A DNA stretch of 64,000 nucleotides, from assembly GCA_020848035.1 (NCBI GenBank), contig JADLAX010000034.1:62001-126000 (forward strand). Direction: 5' to 3'. The number at the start of each line of letters is the position of its first letter. Within the stretch, counting starts at the first letter, position 1. Below, piece by piece: positions 16,064-24,402 of the stretch. Origin of the DNA: Anaerolineae bacterium. Lineage in GTDB: Bacteria; Chloroflexota; Anaerolineae; Promineifilales; Promineifilaceae. A program made the translations under genes and the position numbers. Below the pieces are notes generated by a model. The model was not told the DNA's origin. It saw only the letters and a list, made by a program, of their open reading frames with translations, and did no database searches.

Positions 16064-16693
16064 GTGAAGAGTATGAACATCTGGACCATTCTCCCCGTCA
16101 AAACGCTGCACCGCACCAAATCGCGGCTGAGTGGCGTGCTGTCGCCTGAGGCGCGGGCTGAGCTAACGCTGCACTTGCTGGCGCGTACGCTGGGACTGCT
16201 GTCGTCGGTGGCTGGGCTGGGGGAAACGGCCGTCATTACCCAAGACCCCCACGTGAACCACCTCGCCACCGAGTTTGGCTGCCGCACCCTGGCCGAACCG
16301 CCGGGCAGCGGCCTAAACGGCGCAGTGACGCTTGGTGTGGCCCTGGCAGCGCAAAACGGGGCCAGCCACTGCCTGGTGTTGCCTGCGGATTTGCCGTTTT
16401 TGCTGGTGGAAGAGCTGGCGGAGCTGGTTGATCTGGCGGCAACGGCCGTTCCCCACCCCAGCCTCATCCTCTGCGGCGATCGGCAGCAGCAGGGGACCAA
16501 TGGGTTGATTGTGCCGACGGGGCTGGGATTTTGTTTTGGGTACGGCCGTCACAGCTTCCAGCGCCACCAACAAGAAGCCGCCCACCTGAACCTGGCCTGT
16601 CACCTCGCCGCTCTGCCCGGCCTCCAGTTTGACCTGGACACTGAAGACGATTATGCTTTCTACGCGAAAAATCACTGCCCAACGCCCACCTAA
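16064..16693 (+). CDS. cofC: 2-phospho-L-lactate (or phosphoenolpyruvate) guanylyltransferase
   Basis: CofC/FbiD enzyme of 209 residues that activates phospholactate or PEP with GTP in coenzyme F420 synthesis. Family features: TILPVKTLHRTKSRLSGVL at the N-terminus (nucleotide site; the K of PVK and KSRL), GLNGAVTLGV, and VLPADLPFLLVEEL with the metal-binding Asp. GTG at 16064 or ATG at 16073 can start it. It closes the flavin/F420 gene set. FbiA, FbiB and FbiC homologues are not in the window. Confidence 0.87.
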   Translation: MKSMNIWTILPVKTLHRTKSRLSGVLSPEARAELTLHLLARTLGLLSSVAGLGETAVITQDPHVNHLATEFGCRTLAEPPGSGLNGAVTLGVALAAQNGASHCLVLPADLPFLLVEELAELVDLAATAVPHPSLILCGDRQQQGTNGLIVPTGLGFCFGYGRHSFQRHQQEAAHLNLACHLAALPGLQFDLDTEDDYAFYAKNHCPTPT

Positions 16694-16786
16694 AAAGTTG
16701 AATTTTCCCCAAAATCAGATACCTTGTACTGGTTTGAACCATAATCAATCATTTGTAGTTTAAGAAAATAATCAGGTAAGCCTTGT

Positions 16787-16930
16787 GGGACGATTTTGCA
16801 AATCGTCCAGGCGATTTACAAAATCGCCCTACAACAGTTAGCCGATTTAATATTTAATCTACAACAGATTGAGAAGATTCTGCGGATTTAAAGCCATTAG
16901 TCTGTGTAATCTGCGAAATCTGCTGATGAA
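16787..16930. repeat. Intergenic repeat cluster upstream of zinc-finger gene
   Basis: The 274-bp gap after cofC holds two adjacent small hairpins, GGACGATTTTGCAAATCGTCC (first 20 bases from 16788) and GGCGATTTACAAAATCGCC (16810-16828), then a CAGATTTCGCAGATT-family palindrome (about 16860-16930; CAACAGATTGAGAAGATTC against AATCTGCGAAATCTGCTGAT). No gene is seen in it. Confidence 0.7.
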
Positions 16931-16967
16931 AATTTTGACTCATTCACTCAACAAGGAAATTTGAACC

Positions 16968-17195
16968 ATGCAATGTTCCGTGTGCAAAGGCACGATGGTG
17001 CAGGAAACCACCACTTACAAAACAGAAATCAACGGCGAAGAAATTCTCATCGAGGATGTGCCCATTTGGGTCTGCGAGCAGTGCGACTCCTCGTTTTTGG
17101 ACGATGACGTCATTGAAGCGATAGAAGATATGCTGGCCAGCCTGGAAGGTGGTTTAGGTGATGAAAATCCGCCGGAAGAAATTGAGCTGGATTAA
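16968..17195 (+). CDS. YgiT/MqsA-type zinc-finger protein
   Basis: Short acidic protein of 75 residues. Two CxxC knuckles (CSVCKGTM and CEQCDSS) bind zinc as in the N-terminal domain of MqsA antitoxins. The DNA-binding Xre-type half of MqsA is missing, and no MqsR-like or other toxin gene is beside it; the C-terminus is Glu/Asp-rich. AAGGAAATTTG upstream of the ATG gives a Shine-Dalgarno sequence. Could be half of a toxin-antitoxin pair whose partner was lost, or an independent small regulator. Confidence 0.75.
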   Translation: MQCSVCKGTMVQETTTYKTEINGEEILIEDVPIWVCEQCDSSFLDDDVIEAIEDMLASLEGGLGDENPPEEIELD

Positions 17196-17224
17196 TTTGG
17201 CACTTTAGGACTTCAGGGAACAAG

Positions 17225-17280
17225 CACCGAATTGACGCGAATTTACACGAAAATTAGCGTTAATTCGCGCCAATTCGGTG
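17225..17280. repeat. Intergenic palindrome CACCGAATT...AATTCGGTG
   Basis: CACCGAATTGACGCGAATT (17225-17243) pairs imperfectly with AATTCGCGCCAATTCGGTG (17262-17280). It fills part of the gap between the zinc-finger and DUF2207 genes. Confidence 0.7.
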
Positions 17281-17434
17281 CAAAATCAGTCTACCCCACC
17301 AAAAACGAAAGACGCATTCATATTTACGCAACGCAACATTTGCGCAACGCAGCGCCGCCATATTTCGTAGAAATCATTAGTTTTTGGTTCAGAAGGGCCG
17401 TATATGGGGCCTTCAATTGAAAAAGGAGCGAATT

Positions 17435-19126
17435 ATGTGGCGTAAATGGATAGCTGCCCTGGTTGTGTTAGGTGCCCTGCTGACAGGCGCACCGGGCGCG
17501 TTGGCGCAGGAAAAATCTTACAGCGCCGACCGATTTGATGTTGATATTGTGGTGCAAAGTGACGGCTCGCTGCTGGTCACTGAGACGGTAATCTTCCGCT
17601 TTGTCGGCGAGCCGTTCACCTTTGTCTTTCGCGAACTGCCCACTGACCAGACCGATGGTGTAGAAGTTATAGAGGCGTCAGTTGACGGCCGTTCCTACCC
17701 CCGAGGCACCAACGCTGGACAGGTAGAAATTGAACCCGACGACAACATTCGTGTCACCTGGCACATGGAGCCAACGGCCAACACTGCCCGCACCTTTGTG
17801 CTGACGTACCGAATGCTGGGCGTGGTTCAGCAAACCGATGATGCCGATCTGCTGCGCTACCAGCCGCTGCCCGACGAATTTGAGTACACCATCGACAGCA
17901 GCACCGTCACCCTCAGCTACCCGAGTTCGGCCGAGCTGTTGGAGACACCCCAGGTCACCGCTAACACGGCCCAGGTGGACCGCAGCGGCAGTCAGGTGAC
18001 TTTCACCCGGCAAAACATTGAACCCAACAACACAATGGTGTTTGAGATGACCTTTGCCAAAGGCAGCCTGATCGCCAACCCGCCCGCCTGGCAGACCCGG
18101 CAGGCTTCACAAAATGCGTTGTGGCCCGTTTGGGTGGGCGGCAGCGTGTTGGTTGTGGTGGCGGGCCTCGTGGGGGCCATTGGGCTCTGGCGCGGGCACC
18201 AGCCGCAGATGAAGCGGAGTACGGCCGTTTACTACGAACCGCCGACCGATTTGCCCCCAGCCATCGCCGGGGTGCTGAACGGCAGCGGGGCCAGCCCCAG
18301 TTGGTCCAACGCCCTGGCCACGCTGTTCGACCTGGCCGATCGCGGCATCCTCAGCATTGAGGAGCTGGAAAAGAAAAGCGTATTTAGCGGCAAAGATTTT
18401 AACATCGTGCTGCTGGATCAACCCGACACTTTACGGCCGCACGAAAGCGGTCTGCTGGAGCTGCTCTTTGAAACCAAAGGGATGTGGCACCAATCGGTGA
18501 AGATGTCCAAACTGAGCAGCGCCGTCACTGGCAGCCAGTGGAAAAAGTTCACCGAGCCGCTGGAGGCGGAAATTAAGGCCGCAGGCTACATTGATGCCGA
18601 ACGCAAAAGTCGCCGCACGCAGGTGATCGCAGGCAGCGTTGTCTTTTTGGTCCTGGCCGTCCTCATCATGATTCTGACGGTGATCTTTGAAAACCTGTTT
18701 GGCATGTGGCCAATGCTGCTGGCGCTCAGCTTCTTTGTGTTGTTTGGCATCTTCATGGGTGTGGGCAGCAGCATGACGATTCTCACTGACAAGGCCAGGT
18801 TGCTGGCCAACCAATGGCAAAGCTTCTACCAGCACCTGAAGGATGTTACGCGCAGCAAAGCGGCCGTTGGCGAGACCAACATGTTCAACCGCTTTTTGCC
18901 CTACGCCGCCACCTACGGCCTGCTGCACCAGTGGGCCAAATTCTTTGAAAAAGAGGGTTGGACCCAACTGCCACCTTATTTTCATGCCCTCAACCGGGCC
19001 GACGACGGCGGCATGGCCGCCTTTGTAGCCATGACGGCCGCTTCCTCCTCCTCGGGTGGCAGCGCGGCGGGCGCAGGCGCGGCCGGAGCAGGGGCAGCGG
19101 GCGGCGGGGCCAGCGGCGCTGGTTAA
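17435..19126 (+). CDS. DUF2207 membrane protein with Gly/Ala-rich tail
   Basis: Predicted membrane protein of 563 residues. The start at 17435 follows AAAAGGAG and a signal peptide (ALVVLGALLTGAPGALAQ). An extracellular beta-rich DUF2207 domain (30-220; SDGSLLVTETVIFRFVGEPF) leads to a membrane helix (PVWVGGSVLVVVAGLVGAIG), a cytoplasmic winged-helix-like part (LATLFDLADRGILSIEELEK), a second pair of helices (VVFLVLAVLIMILTVIF; MLLALSFFVLFGIFMGVG), and a C-terminal run of Gly, Ala and Ser. Family function is not known; such low-complexity tails are usual for it. Confidence 0.85.
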   Translation: MWRKWIAALVVLGALLTGAPGALAQEKSYSADRFDVDIVVQSDGSLLVTETVIFRFVGEPFTFVFRELPTDQTDGVEVIEASVDGRSYPRGTNAGQVEIEPDDNIRVTWHMEPTANTARTFVLTYRMLGVVQQTDDADLLRYQPLPDEFEYTIDSSTVTLSYPSSAELLETPQVTANTAQVDRSGSQVTFTRQNIEPNNTMVFEMTFAKGSLIANPPAWQTRQASQNALWPVWVGGSVLVVVAGLVGAIGLWRGHQPQMKRSTAVYYEPPTDLPPAIAGVLNGSGASPSWSNALATLFDLADRGILSIEELEKKSVFSGKDFNIVLLDQPDTLRPHESGLLELLFETKGMWHQSVKMSKLSSAVTGSQWKKFTEPLEAEIKAAGYIDAERKSRRTQVIAGSVVFLVLAVLIMILTVIFENLFGMWPMLLALSFFVLFGIFMGVGSSMTILTDKARLLANQWQSFYQHLKDVTRSKAAVGETNMFNRFLPYAATYGLLHQWAKFFEKEGWTQLPPYFHALNRADDGGMAAFVAMTAASSSSGGSAAGAGAAGAGAAGGGASGAG

Positions 19127-19246
19127 AGCGGCTTTCTGACCGTTTCTTCATCCAAAAATTAAGTATTGTTTGGTACACTGGCTCAGTTTTGGGCGGCCGC
19201 GCCCGGAACTGAGTCTTTTTTGCAGCATCTGTACCGGTAGGAGCGT

Positions 19247-20248
19247 ATGACACGACACTTGCGAAATTCTTTGTTTGTCCTTTGTCTGACCTTATTTCTT
19301 TTATGGGGAACGGAAACGGCCGTTTTCGCCCAAACCATTGAACCACTGCCCGACGATAACCTGGTGCAAAACCCGTGGTTCCGCAGCGGCAACCAGCCCA
19401 GCCTGGCAGGCTGGACCGACCAGGCGGGCAGCAACGTCATCTGGTCACTCAGCCAGAAAGATTCCAACCCCTCGCCAGACCAGGTGCAGGGCACCTCGGC
19501 CCGACTGGCCTTTGGCTCTGGCCAGGGCGGCGGCACTGGCCAGGGCGGCGTGGATGCCTACCTTTACCAGGTCATTCAGGCAGATGCCGCCCTCAATCAC
19601 CTGAAATTTAAGATTCACTGGGTGACCGGATGGATCGACCGGGCCGCCGTAACGATTTATGGGGGGGATTCAGCTGCGGGGCCGTGGACGGCCGTTTGGA
19701 CTCCACTCGACATCAATCAAGACACTTCCTCTGGGGCCATCTGGACCCAAACCGAATTTCTAGACACCACCATTCCCGCAGGCTTTCCCTTTTACAAAAT
19801 AGAGCTGTACGGCCGTTACCCAGAAGGGCGGCAGCAAGGGGTGAAGTACACCGGCGTCTACTTTGCCGTCGATGATCGGGCGGGGGAGATTGTGGAAGCG
19901 ACGGCCACCGTTGCGGTAGCGACCCAGCCTGCCCCAGACAGACCGGCCACCGGGCAGCAGCCCACTCGCCGCCCCACGCGCGGACCGGCCGTCCCGGCCA
20001 CCAGCACCCCCCTACCCACCCTGACCCTGGATGAAGAATTTGGGGGAACGGCCGTTGCCGCCGTCACCACCCCTACACCAGCCGCAACTGAGCCACCAGC
20101 CCAACCAGAGCCGCCCACCCTCCCGGCTGCGTCCGATCCAACACCCGGCAGCAATCAGCCAAGCACCATTTACCTGGTACTCATCGTTGTGCTTCTCTTG
20201 CTGGTCATTGTGATGGGAATCGGCTGGGCACGCGCTGCCCGCCGCTAA
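19247..20248 (+). CDS. Cell-surface protein with lectin-like domain and C-terminal anchor
   Basis: Exported protein of 333 residues that I do not recognise by name. A signal peptide (LFVLCLTLFLLWGTETAVFAQ) precedes a beta-rich region (about 30-215) with features of galactose-binding/CBM folds (NLVQNPWFRSGNQPSLAGW; YKIELYGRYPEGRQQGVKYTG). A Pro/Thr-rich stalk (220-305) and one membrane helix (TIYLVLIVVLLLLVIVMGIG) with an Arg-rich end complete it. It sits 120 bp after DUF2207, perhaps in the same unit, and ends at a strong terminator. Confidence 0.65.
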   Translation: MTRHLRNSLFVLCLTLFLLWGTETAVFAQTIEPLPDDNLVQNPWFRSGNQPSLAGWTDQAGSNVIWSLSQKDSNPSPDQVQGTSARLAFGSGQGGGTGQGGVDAYLYQVIQADAALNHLKFKIHWVTGWIDRAAVTIYGGDSAAGPWTAVWTPLDINQDTSSGAIWTQTEFLDTTIPAGFPFYKIELYGRYPEGRQQGVKYTGVYFAVDDRAGEIVEATATVAVATQPAPDRPATGQQPTRRPTRGPAVPATSTPLPTLTLDEEFGGTAVAAVTTPTPAATEPPAQPEPPTLPAASDPTPGSNQPSTIYLVLIVVLLLLVIVMGIGWARAARR

Positions 20249-20280
20249 ACACGTTCCACGGGGGAACAAAAAAGGTAAAA

Positions 20281-20310
20281 AAAGACCGGAGGGCAGCCCC
20301 TCCGGTCTTT
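20281..20310. terminator. Bidirectional intrinsic terminator
   Basis: A perfect 13-bp stem, AAAGACCGGAGGG and its complement, around CAGC, with TTATTT on the plus side and an A-rich run (TTTTTTACC when read on the minus strand) on the other. It lies between two convergent genes and should stop both. Confidence 0.93.
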
Positions 20311-20314
20311 TTAT

Positions 20315-21622
20315 TTACGCTTCGTCGCCCGCGTTGGCAAAGCTGTCGCGCAGCTTCTTGGCCCCGAGGCGGGAAAGCAGCCCGCTGCTGTCGCTGGCCT
20401 GCCGCAGCGTTTCGGGCAGCAGCTGAGCCAGCAGCAGCGTCGCCAGCGCCGAGTTTTGGTCGCCGCCGCTCTGGTTTACGATGATGGGCCGCGGCGCGCT
20501 GCGCAGCAGCTCCTCAGCCACGCCCAGCCGCTTCACCGCCAGTTCGTACTGCAGCACCGCCTGGTTGTCCTTATACGACTGGCCCAACCGGTGCAGCGCC
20601 CGCGCCTCGTTTTCAGCCGACTTCAGCTCAGCACGGCCCTCGGCTTCAATCTCCAGCCGGATTTTTTCCGCCTCGGCTTCACGCTGCTGCAGCATCTGGG
20701 CCACGCTTTCCCGCGCCTTGTTGATCGCTTCCTGCACGGCAATGCGCTTCTCGTCGCCTTCCTTCTTGGCCCGCTCAATTTCCAACAGCAGAGTATCCTG
20801 ACGCCGCTTGCGAATAAGTTCCCACTCTTTCTCGTAGGCCACCAGCTCCTTAGCCACCCGCTCACGCGTGGAAAGATTTTGCTGGTATTGGTTCGGCAGC
20901 TGCACATCGGGAATGTTGGCCCCGGTGATTTTGACGCCGTAGCGGCTCATTTGCCGGTTCAGCAGCTCGCGCATATCGTCCACATTGCTGCCGCGCAGGT
21001 CGTAGGCGTTGGCTGTTTCCACCCGGCGGCTGCGGTTGCGAATGGCGTCCTGCACCGCGCTGCTCAGCACCATATCGAAGTTGCTGGCACCGATGTGGCG
21101 CACAAACAGCACCGGGTCAATGATGCGAAACTTCAGAAAGAACTCAATCGACTTCAGCGGCACGTTTTCCTGCGTGGGGCAGGCCAACACGGGCGCGGTG
21201 TAGGGAATCTCTGTCGAGGTATCGACGATAAATTCCACCTTTTCCCACGGCCACCACAGCAGGCGGCGGCCCGGCTTGAGCGTTTCTTCAATTTTGCCCC
21301 AGCGGGACAACACCCCAGTCGTACCCTGCTCAATTTCTACGATAGCGCTGCGCCACCAGGCAAACACCCCAATGAGGCTAAACACGAGGACACTAACTAA
21401 CGCCAGACCAATCCCGGCAGCCCTAAAACCAAACAACAGCAGATTGGTAACCAGCGAGTAAAACGCGAGGGCAAACCAGATCATCCAGCCCATGCGCCGA
21501 CTATCTTTGGGAATGACCACGGGCACCAGAGACCCGGCATCACCAGAGCGGAGCAGCCGCTGGATATTGTCCCAGGTACCAACTACTTCTTTAATCCGTG
21601 AAAAACTGCTGGTGACAGCCAT
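20315..21622 (-). CDS. SPFH/band-7 domain membrane protein
   Basis: Stomatin/prohibitin-like protein of 435 residues. Two close hydrophobic segments (about 50-95) anchor it; then an SPFH domain (EIEQGTTGVLSRWGKIEETLKPGRRLLWWPWEKVEF; PLKSIEFFLKFRIIDPVLFV) and a long charged coiled coil (about 225-350; ERAKKEGDEKRIAVQEAINKA), as in flotillins. The C-terminus is Ala/Leu-rich. Its ATG overlaps the stop of the upstream SPFH gene by one base (TAATG), so the two are co-translated and probably make one hetero-oligomeric scaffold in the membrane. Confidence 0.87.
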   Translation of the reverse strand: MAVTSSFSRIKEVVGTWDNIQRLLRSGDAGSLVPVVIPKDSRRMGWMIWFALAFYSLVTNLLLFGFRAAGIGLALVSVLVFSLIGVFAWWRSAIVEIEQGTTGVLSRWGKIEETLKPGRRLLWWPWEKVEFIVDTSTEIPYTAPVLACPTQENVPLKSIEFFLKFRIIDPVLFVRHIGASNFDMVLSSAVQDAIRNRSRRVETANAYDLRGSNVDDMRELLNRQMSRYGVKITGANIPDVQLPNQYQQNLSTRERVAKELVAYEKEWELIRKRRQDTLLLEIERAKKEGDEKRIAVQEAINKARESVAQMLQQREAEAEKIRLEIEAEGRAELKSAENEARALHRLGQSYKDNQAVLQYELAVKRLGVAEELLRSAPRPIIVNQSGGDQNSALATLLLAQLLPETLRQASDSSGLLSRLGAKKLRDSFANAGDEA

Positions 21623-23220
21623 TAGTTTCCTCCTTGGTCGCTGTTTTCAGCTTCAGCAACGGCCGCTGGGGGCAAAACAGCCTCGACGCCCTGGATCACC
21701 GTGGGATCAATTTCGGCCATGGACAACAGCTCTTCATCCTGTTCTACCAGTTTGTTAAGCTGGACCGTGCGCTCCTTGATGCGTGCCATGATGTCCTTAG
21801 CACGGGCGCGAATGGCGCGAATATCGGCTTCGGTGTAGAGCGGCTTGTCTTCAATGCCCATCATGTGGCGGGCCACGGCCATGAAGTCGATGTTATTTTG
21901 GTCGGCCGCACCCAGGTTGACGATTTGGGGGAGCTTGTCGGCAACGGCCGTAATCCTATCCAGCACCTCACGTTTGTAGCGATACTCCAAAATTTCCGGG
22001 TAGTAGGCACTGTTCACCGTGCGAATGTCCAGCGCCTGCGCTTCCAGCAGCGCCGCGTTGGCCTGCGCCTCGCTGCGCGCCTCGATGAGCAGCTGGCGGG
22101 CATAGGCATTGGCCTGGTTGATCGCCTTCTCGTGTGCTGTGTCAATCTGCGCCTGCGACGTCGCAATTTCCGCGCGAATTTCAGACAACGTTTGCCGCAG
22201 CGAAGCCAGTTCTTTGTTCAGGTCGCCTTCGTCCTGGCTTTTGCGCAGCTCCAGCTCGTACTGGTAGGTGTACGCTTCTTTGGCCACCTTCACCACCTCG
22301 GCGGCGGCCAGGTCCATGCGGTATTCCTGGCTGGACGGCTCGGCGTGGGTGATATTGGCGTTAACAAACCGCACCGCAGGCAAAAACTGGCGATTGAGCG
22401 TCTCCAACATCCCTTGGGTGGTTTCGCCAATCAGGTCGTAGATTTCCTCCGCTTTTTGCTCGTAAATAAGGGCGCGGGTGACTTCGCTAATCGCATTGTC
22501 CAGCTTCTCCGAGAAGCCGTTGACCCCGCCGAGGGTGAAGATGAACTCCACCGGGTTCTCAATGCGAAACTGCAAAAACAGGTCCACCGAGGCGTTGACC
22601 CGGCTGGCCGTCGGTGCTTCGCGGATGGGTGCGTTGTACGGGTATTCCTTGGTTGTGTTGACGAGGTAGCTCACCTTGCGCCGGGGATGAAAGCCCAAAA
22701 ACTTGCGGCCCGGGCCAACCGTTTCCTCCAGCTTACCAAACTTGGTGATGAGCGCCTGGCTGCCGTCTGGCACCATGACGATGCGGGCGCGGGCCACGTT
22801 GAGCACGGCCAAAGCCAGCACCAGCAAAAAGTAATGCGGCCCAAAAAAGGCCGTGGCAATACCGGAGCCAAACAGGGCATCAAACGCGCCGCTCATCAGC
22901 TGCCCCACCAGGCCAAAAAAGAATAAGACGGCCGGGAAGGTGAGGGCAAAAAAGTAGGAGCCGGAGCGTTTGGGGATTACCACGGGCGAAATGACGTTGG
23001 CGGCCTCTTGCCGCGTCTCCGTTTCCGACCGGGTAAAGCTGCGGTTCAACACCTCGGCCGCTTCTTCCAACGTGGAAGCCATTTGCGAGATTTTGGTAAC
23101 GGCCGATTCCCCGCCCTGGCGGGCCGAGATGAAGTCCCTGGCGTCTATCTGGAACTGCTCAAACGCATCCGATTGAACAAATTCCGAAACACCGCGGACA
23201 ATGGTTTGTACATTGGCCAT
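21622..23220 (-). CDS. SPFH/band-7 domain membrane protein, paralogue
   Basis: 532 residues. An N-terminal helical part (1-85) precedes two membrane segments (FALTFPAVLFFFGLVGQLM; LLVLALAVLNVARARIVMV), an SPFH domain (MVPDGSQALITKFGKLEETVGPGRKFLGFHPR), a coiled coil (LRKSQDEGDLNKELASLRQTL and following) and an acidic tail. It is paralogous to the next gene but longer at both ends. The start ATG has GGAGGA eight bases upstream. Such pairs shape membrane microdomains or control membrane proteases; no protease gene is adjacent. Confidence 0.87.
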   Translation of the reverse strand: MANVQTIVRGVSEFVQSDAFEQFQIDARDFISARQGGESAVTKISQMASTLEEAAEVLNRSFTRSETETRQEAANVISPVVIPKRSGSYFFALTFPAVLFFFGLVGQLMSGAFDALFGSGIATAFFGPHYFLLVLALAVLNVARARIVMVPDGSQALITKFGKLEETVGPGRKFLGFHPRRKVSYLVNTTKEYPYNAPIREAPTASRVNASVDLFLQFRIENPVEFIFTLGGVNGFSEKLDNAISEVTRALIYEQKAEEIYDLIGETTQGMLETLNRQFLPAVRFVNANITHAEPSSQEYRMDLAAAEVVKVAKEAYTYQYELELRKSQDEGDLNKELASLRQTLSEIRAEIATSQAQIDTAHEKAINQANAYARQLLIEARSEAQANAALLEAQALDIRTVNSAYYPEILEYRYKREVLDRITAVADKLPQIVNLGAADQNNIDFMAVARHMMGIEDKPLYTEADIRAIRARAKDIMARIKERTVQLNKLVEQDEELLSMAEIDPTVIQGVEAVLPPAAVAEAENSDQGGN

Positions 23221-23395
23221 GCGTGTCCTCCTTTTCCGGCTGTGGTGGGCCGGATTCCACTAAATTGACCACAAAGAGCGACAAACTTCCTTGTTTAGCG
23301 CTCTCTGGTTTCAATTTAGCACAACGGAGGAGGACTTTTCAATGTCAATTTCCAGGGACAGGTCATGGACACACAATATACGCGAACCAATTGCT

Positions 23396-24400
23396 TTAGT
23401 TGCGGCTGTAAAAGCCTAGCAGAGCCAACACGCCGTCCAGGTTTTGAGAAAAATCGGTCTGGGTGTGGGTGGCCAACTCCACGGTAAACGAGGGGACGTT
23501 TTGCGTGGCCAGCCAGTCACTGGCGTCACCGCTGACCGGGTAGGCGCTGAAGGCCCCAAATACTTCGTAGCCAGCGGCACGGCCGTATACCTCAGCAATT
23601 TCGCGGGAGGGCAAAAAGGTCTCATCACAGCCGCCCACGTACAGCCCATCGGCTTTGCTGTGCCAAAAGACCACCGTCTTCGGTGCTTCGCGCAAGAAAA
23701 ACGCCCGCAAGGCGGCCGTTTCTGGTTCGGAAAAGGGTACGGTGCCACCGCTGACCAGCGTGTTGCCCCACAGCGCTTCCTGCTGCCAGCCGCAGGCCCA
23801 GTTGCGATTCAGATCAACCTGGTTGGCATTGAAGCGACCTGGTTCGGTATCGGCGGCAACATCCTGGGGGGTGAAACGGCCGTCTACCCCGGTTACAAAA
23901 AACTGCCCATCGGGATTGGCCGAGGGAATGATGTAGAGCGACACATTGCTGGGAATCTGGTCTGGATTGGCCAGGAAGTAGTCGATCATCTCGTAGGCCA
24001 GCAGGATGGTGTTCCACTCGTAACCGCCGTGCATACCACCGACCATCACCACCACATCGCGGCCAAAGCCAAAGCGGTAACTTTCGATGGGCCGCCCACC
24101 CGCCGACGTGCCAATCGTTTGGGCGACGCCATAGGCGGCAAAGGTGGCCGTGGGTTCAGGTGTTATCTGCGCAATAACGCTGGTGGGCGGCGGGGCATCC
24201 GCAGTGGGCTGGAGCGTGGGGGTGGGCACGGCCGTTTGGGTGGCTGGCAGCGGTTGGCTGGTTAGCAAGGGCTGTGCCGTGGGAGCAACGGCCGTATCTG
24301 CCGACTGAACCGGCAAACTGGCGGGAACGGCCGCAGGCGCTGGGGTGCACCCAACCCAAAAGATCGTCAGGACAAGCCAAAAACAAGAAAGCTGCCGCAT
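23396..24400 (-). CDS. M14-family zinc carboxypeptidase lipoprotein
   Basis: Secreted, lipid-anchored peptidase of 334 residues. Signal and lipobox FWVGC, then a Pro/Thr-rich spacer (20-85), then an M14 domain with a full active site: zinc ligands in GGMHGGYEWNT, substrate-binding DLNRNW, zinc His in VVFWHSKADGLY, and catalytic Glu in FTVELATHTQTDF. Similar M14 enzymes cut peptidoglycan stem peptides, a likely but unproven role here. It starts two bases after the kinase gene stop, so the kinase and peptidase are one operon and share homologous domains. Confidence 0.88.
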   Translation of the reverse strand: MRQLSCFWLVLTIFWVGCTPAPAAVPASLPVQSADTAVAPTAQPLLTSQPLPATQTAVPTPTLQPTADAPPPTSVIAQITPEPTATFAAYGVAQTIGTSAGGRPIESYRFGFGRDVVVMVGGMHGGYEWNTILLAYEMIDYFLANPDQIPSNVSLYIIPSANPDGQFFVTGVDGRFTPQDVAADTEPGRFNANQVDLNRNWACGWQQEALWGNTLVSGGTVPFSEPETAALRAFFLREAPKTVVFWHSKADGLYVGGCDETFLPSREIAEVYGRAAGYEVFGAFSAYPVSGDASDWLATQNVPSFTVELATHTQTDFSQNLDGVLALLGFYSRN

Positions 24401-24402
24401 GG

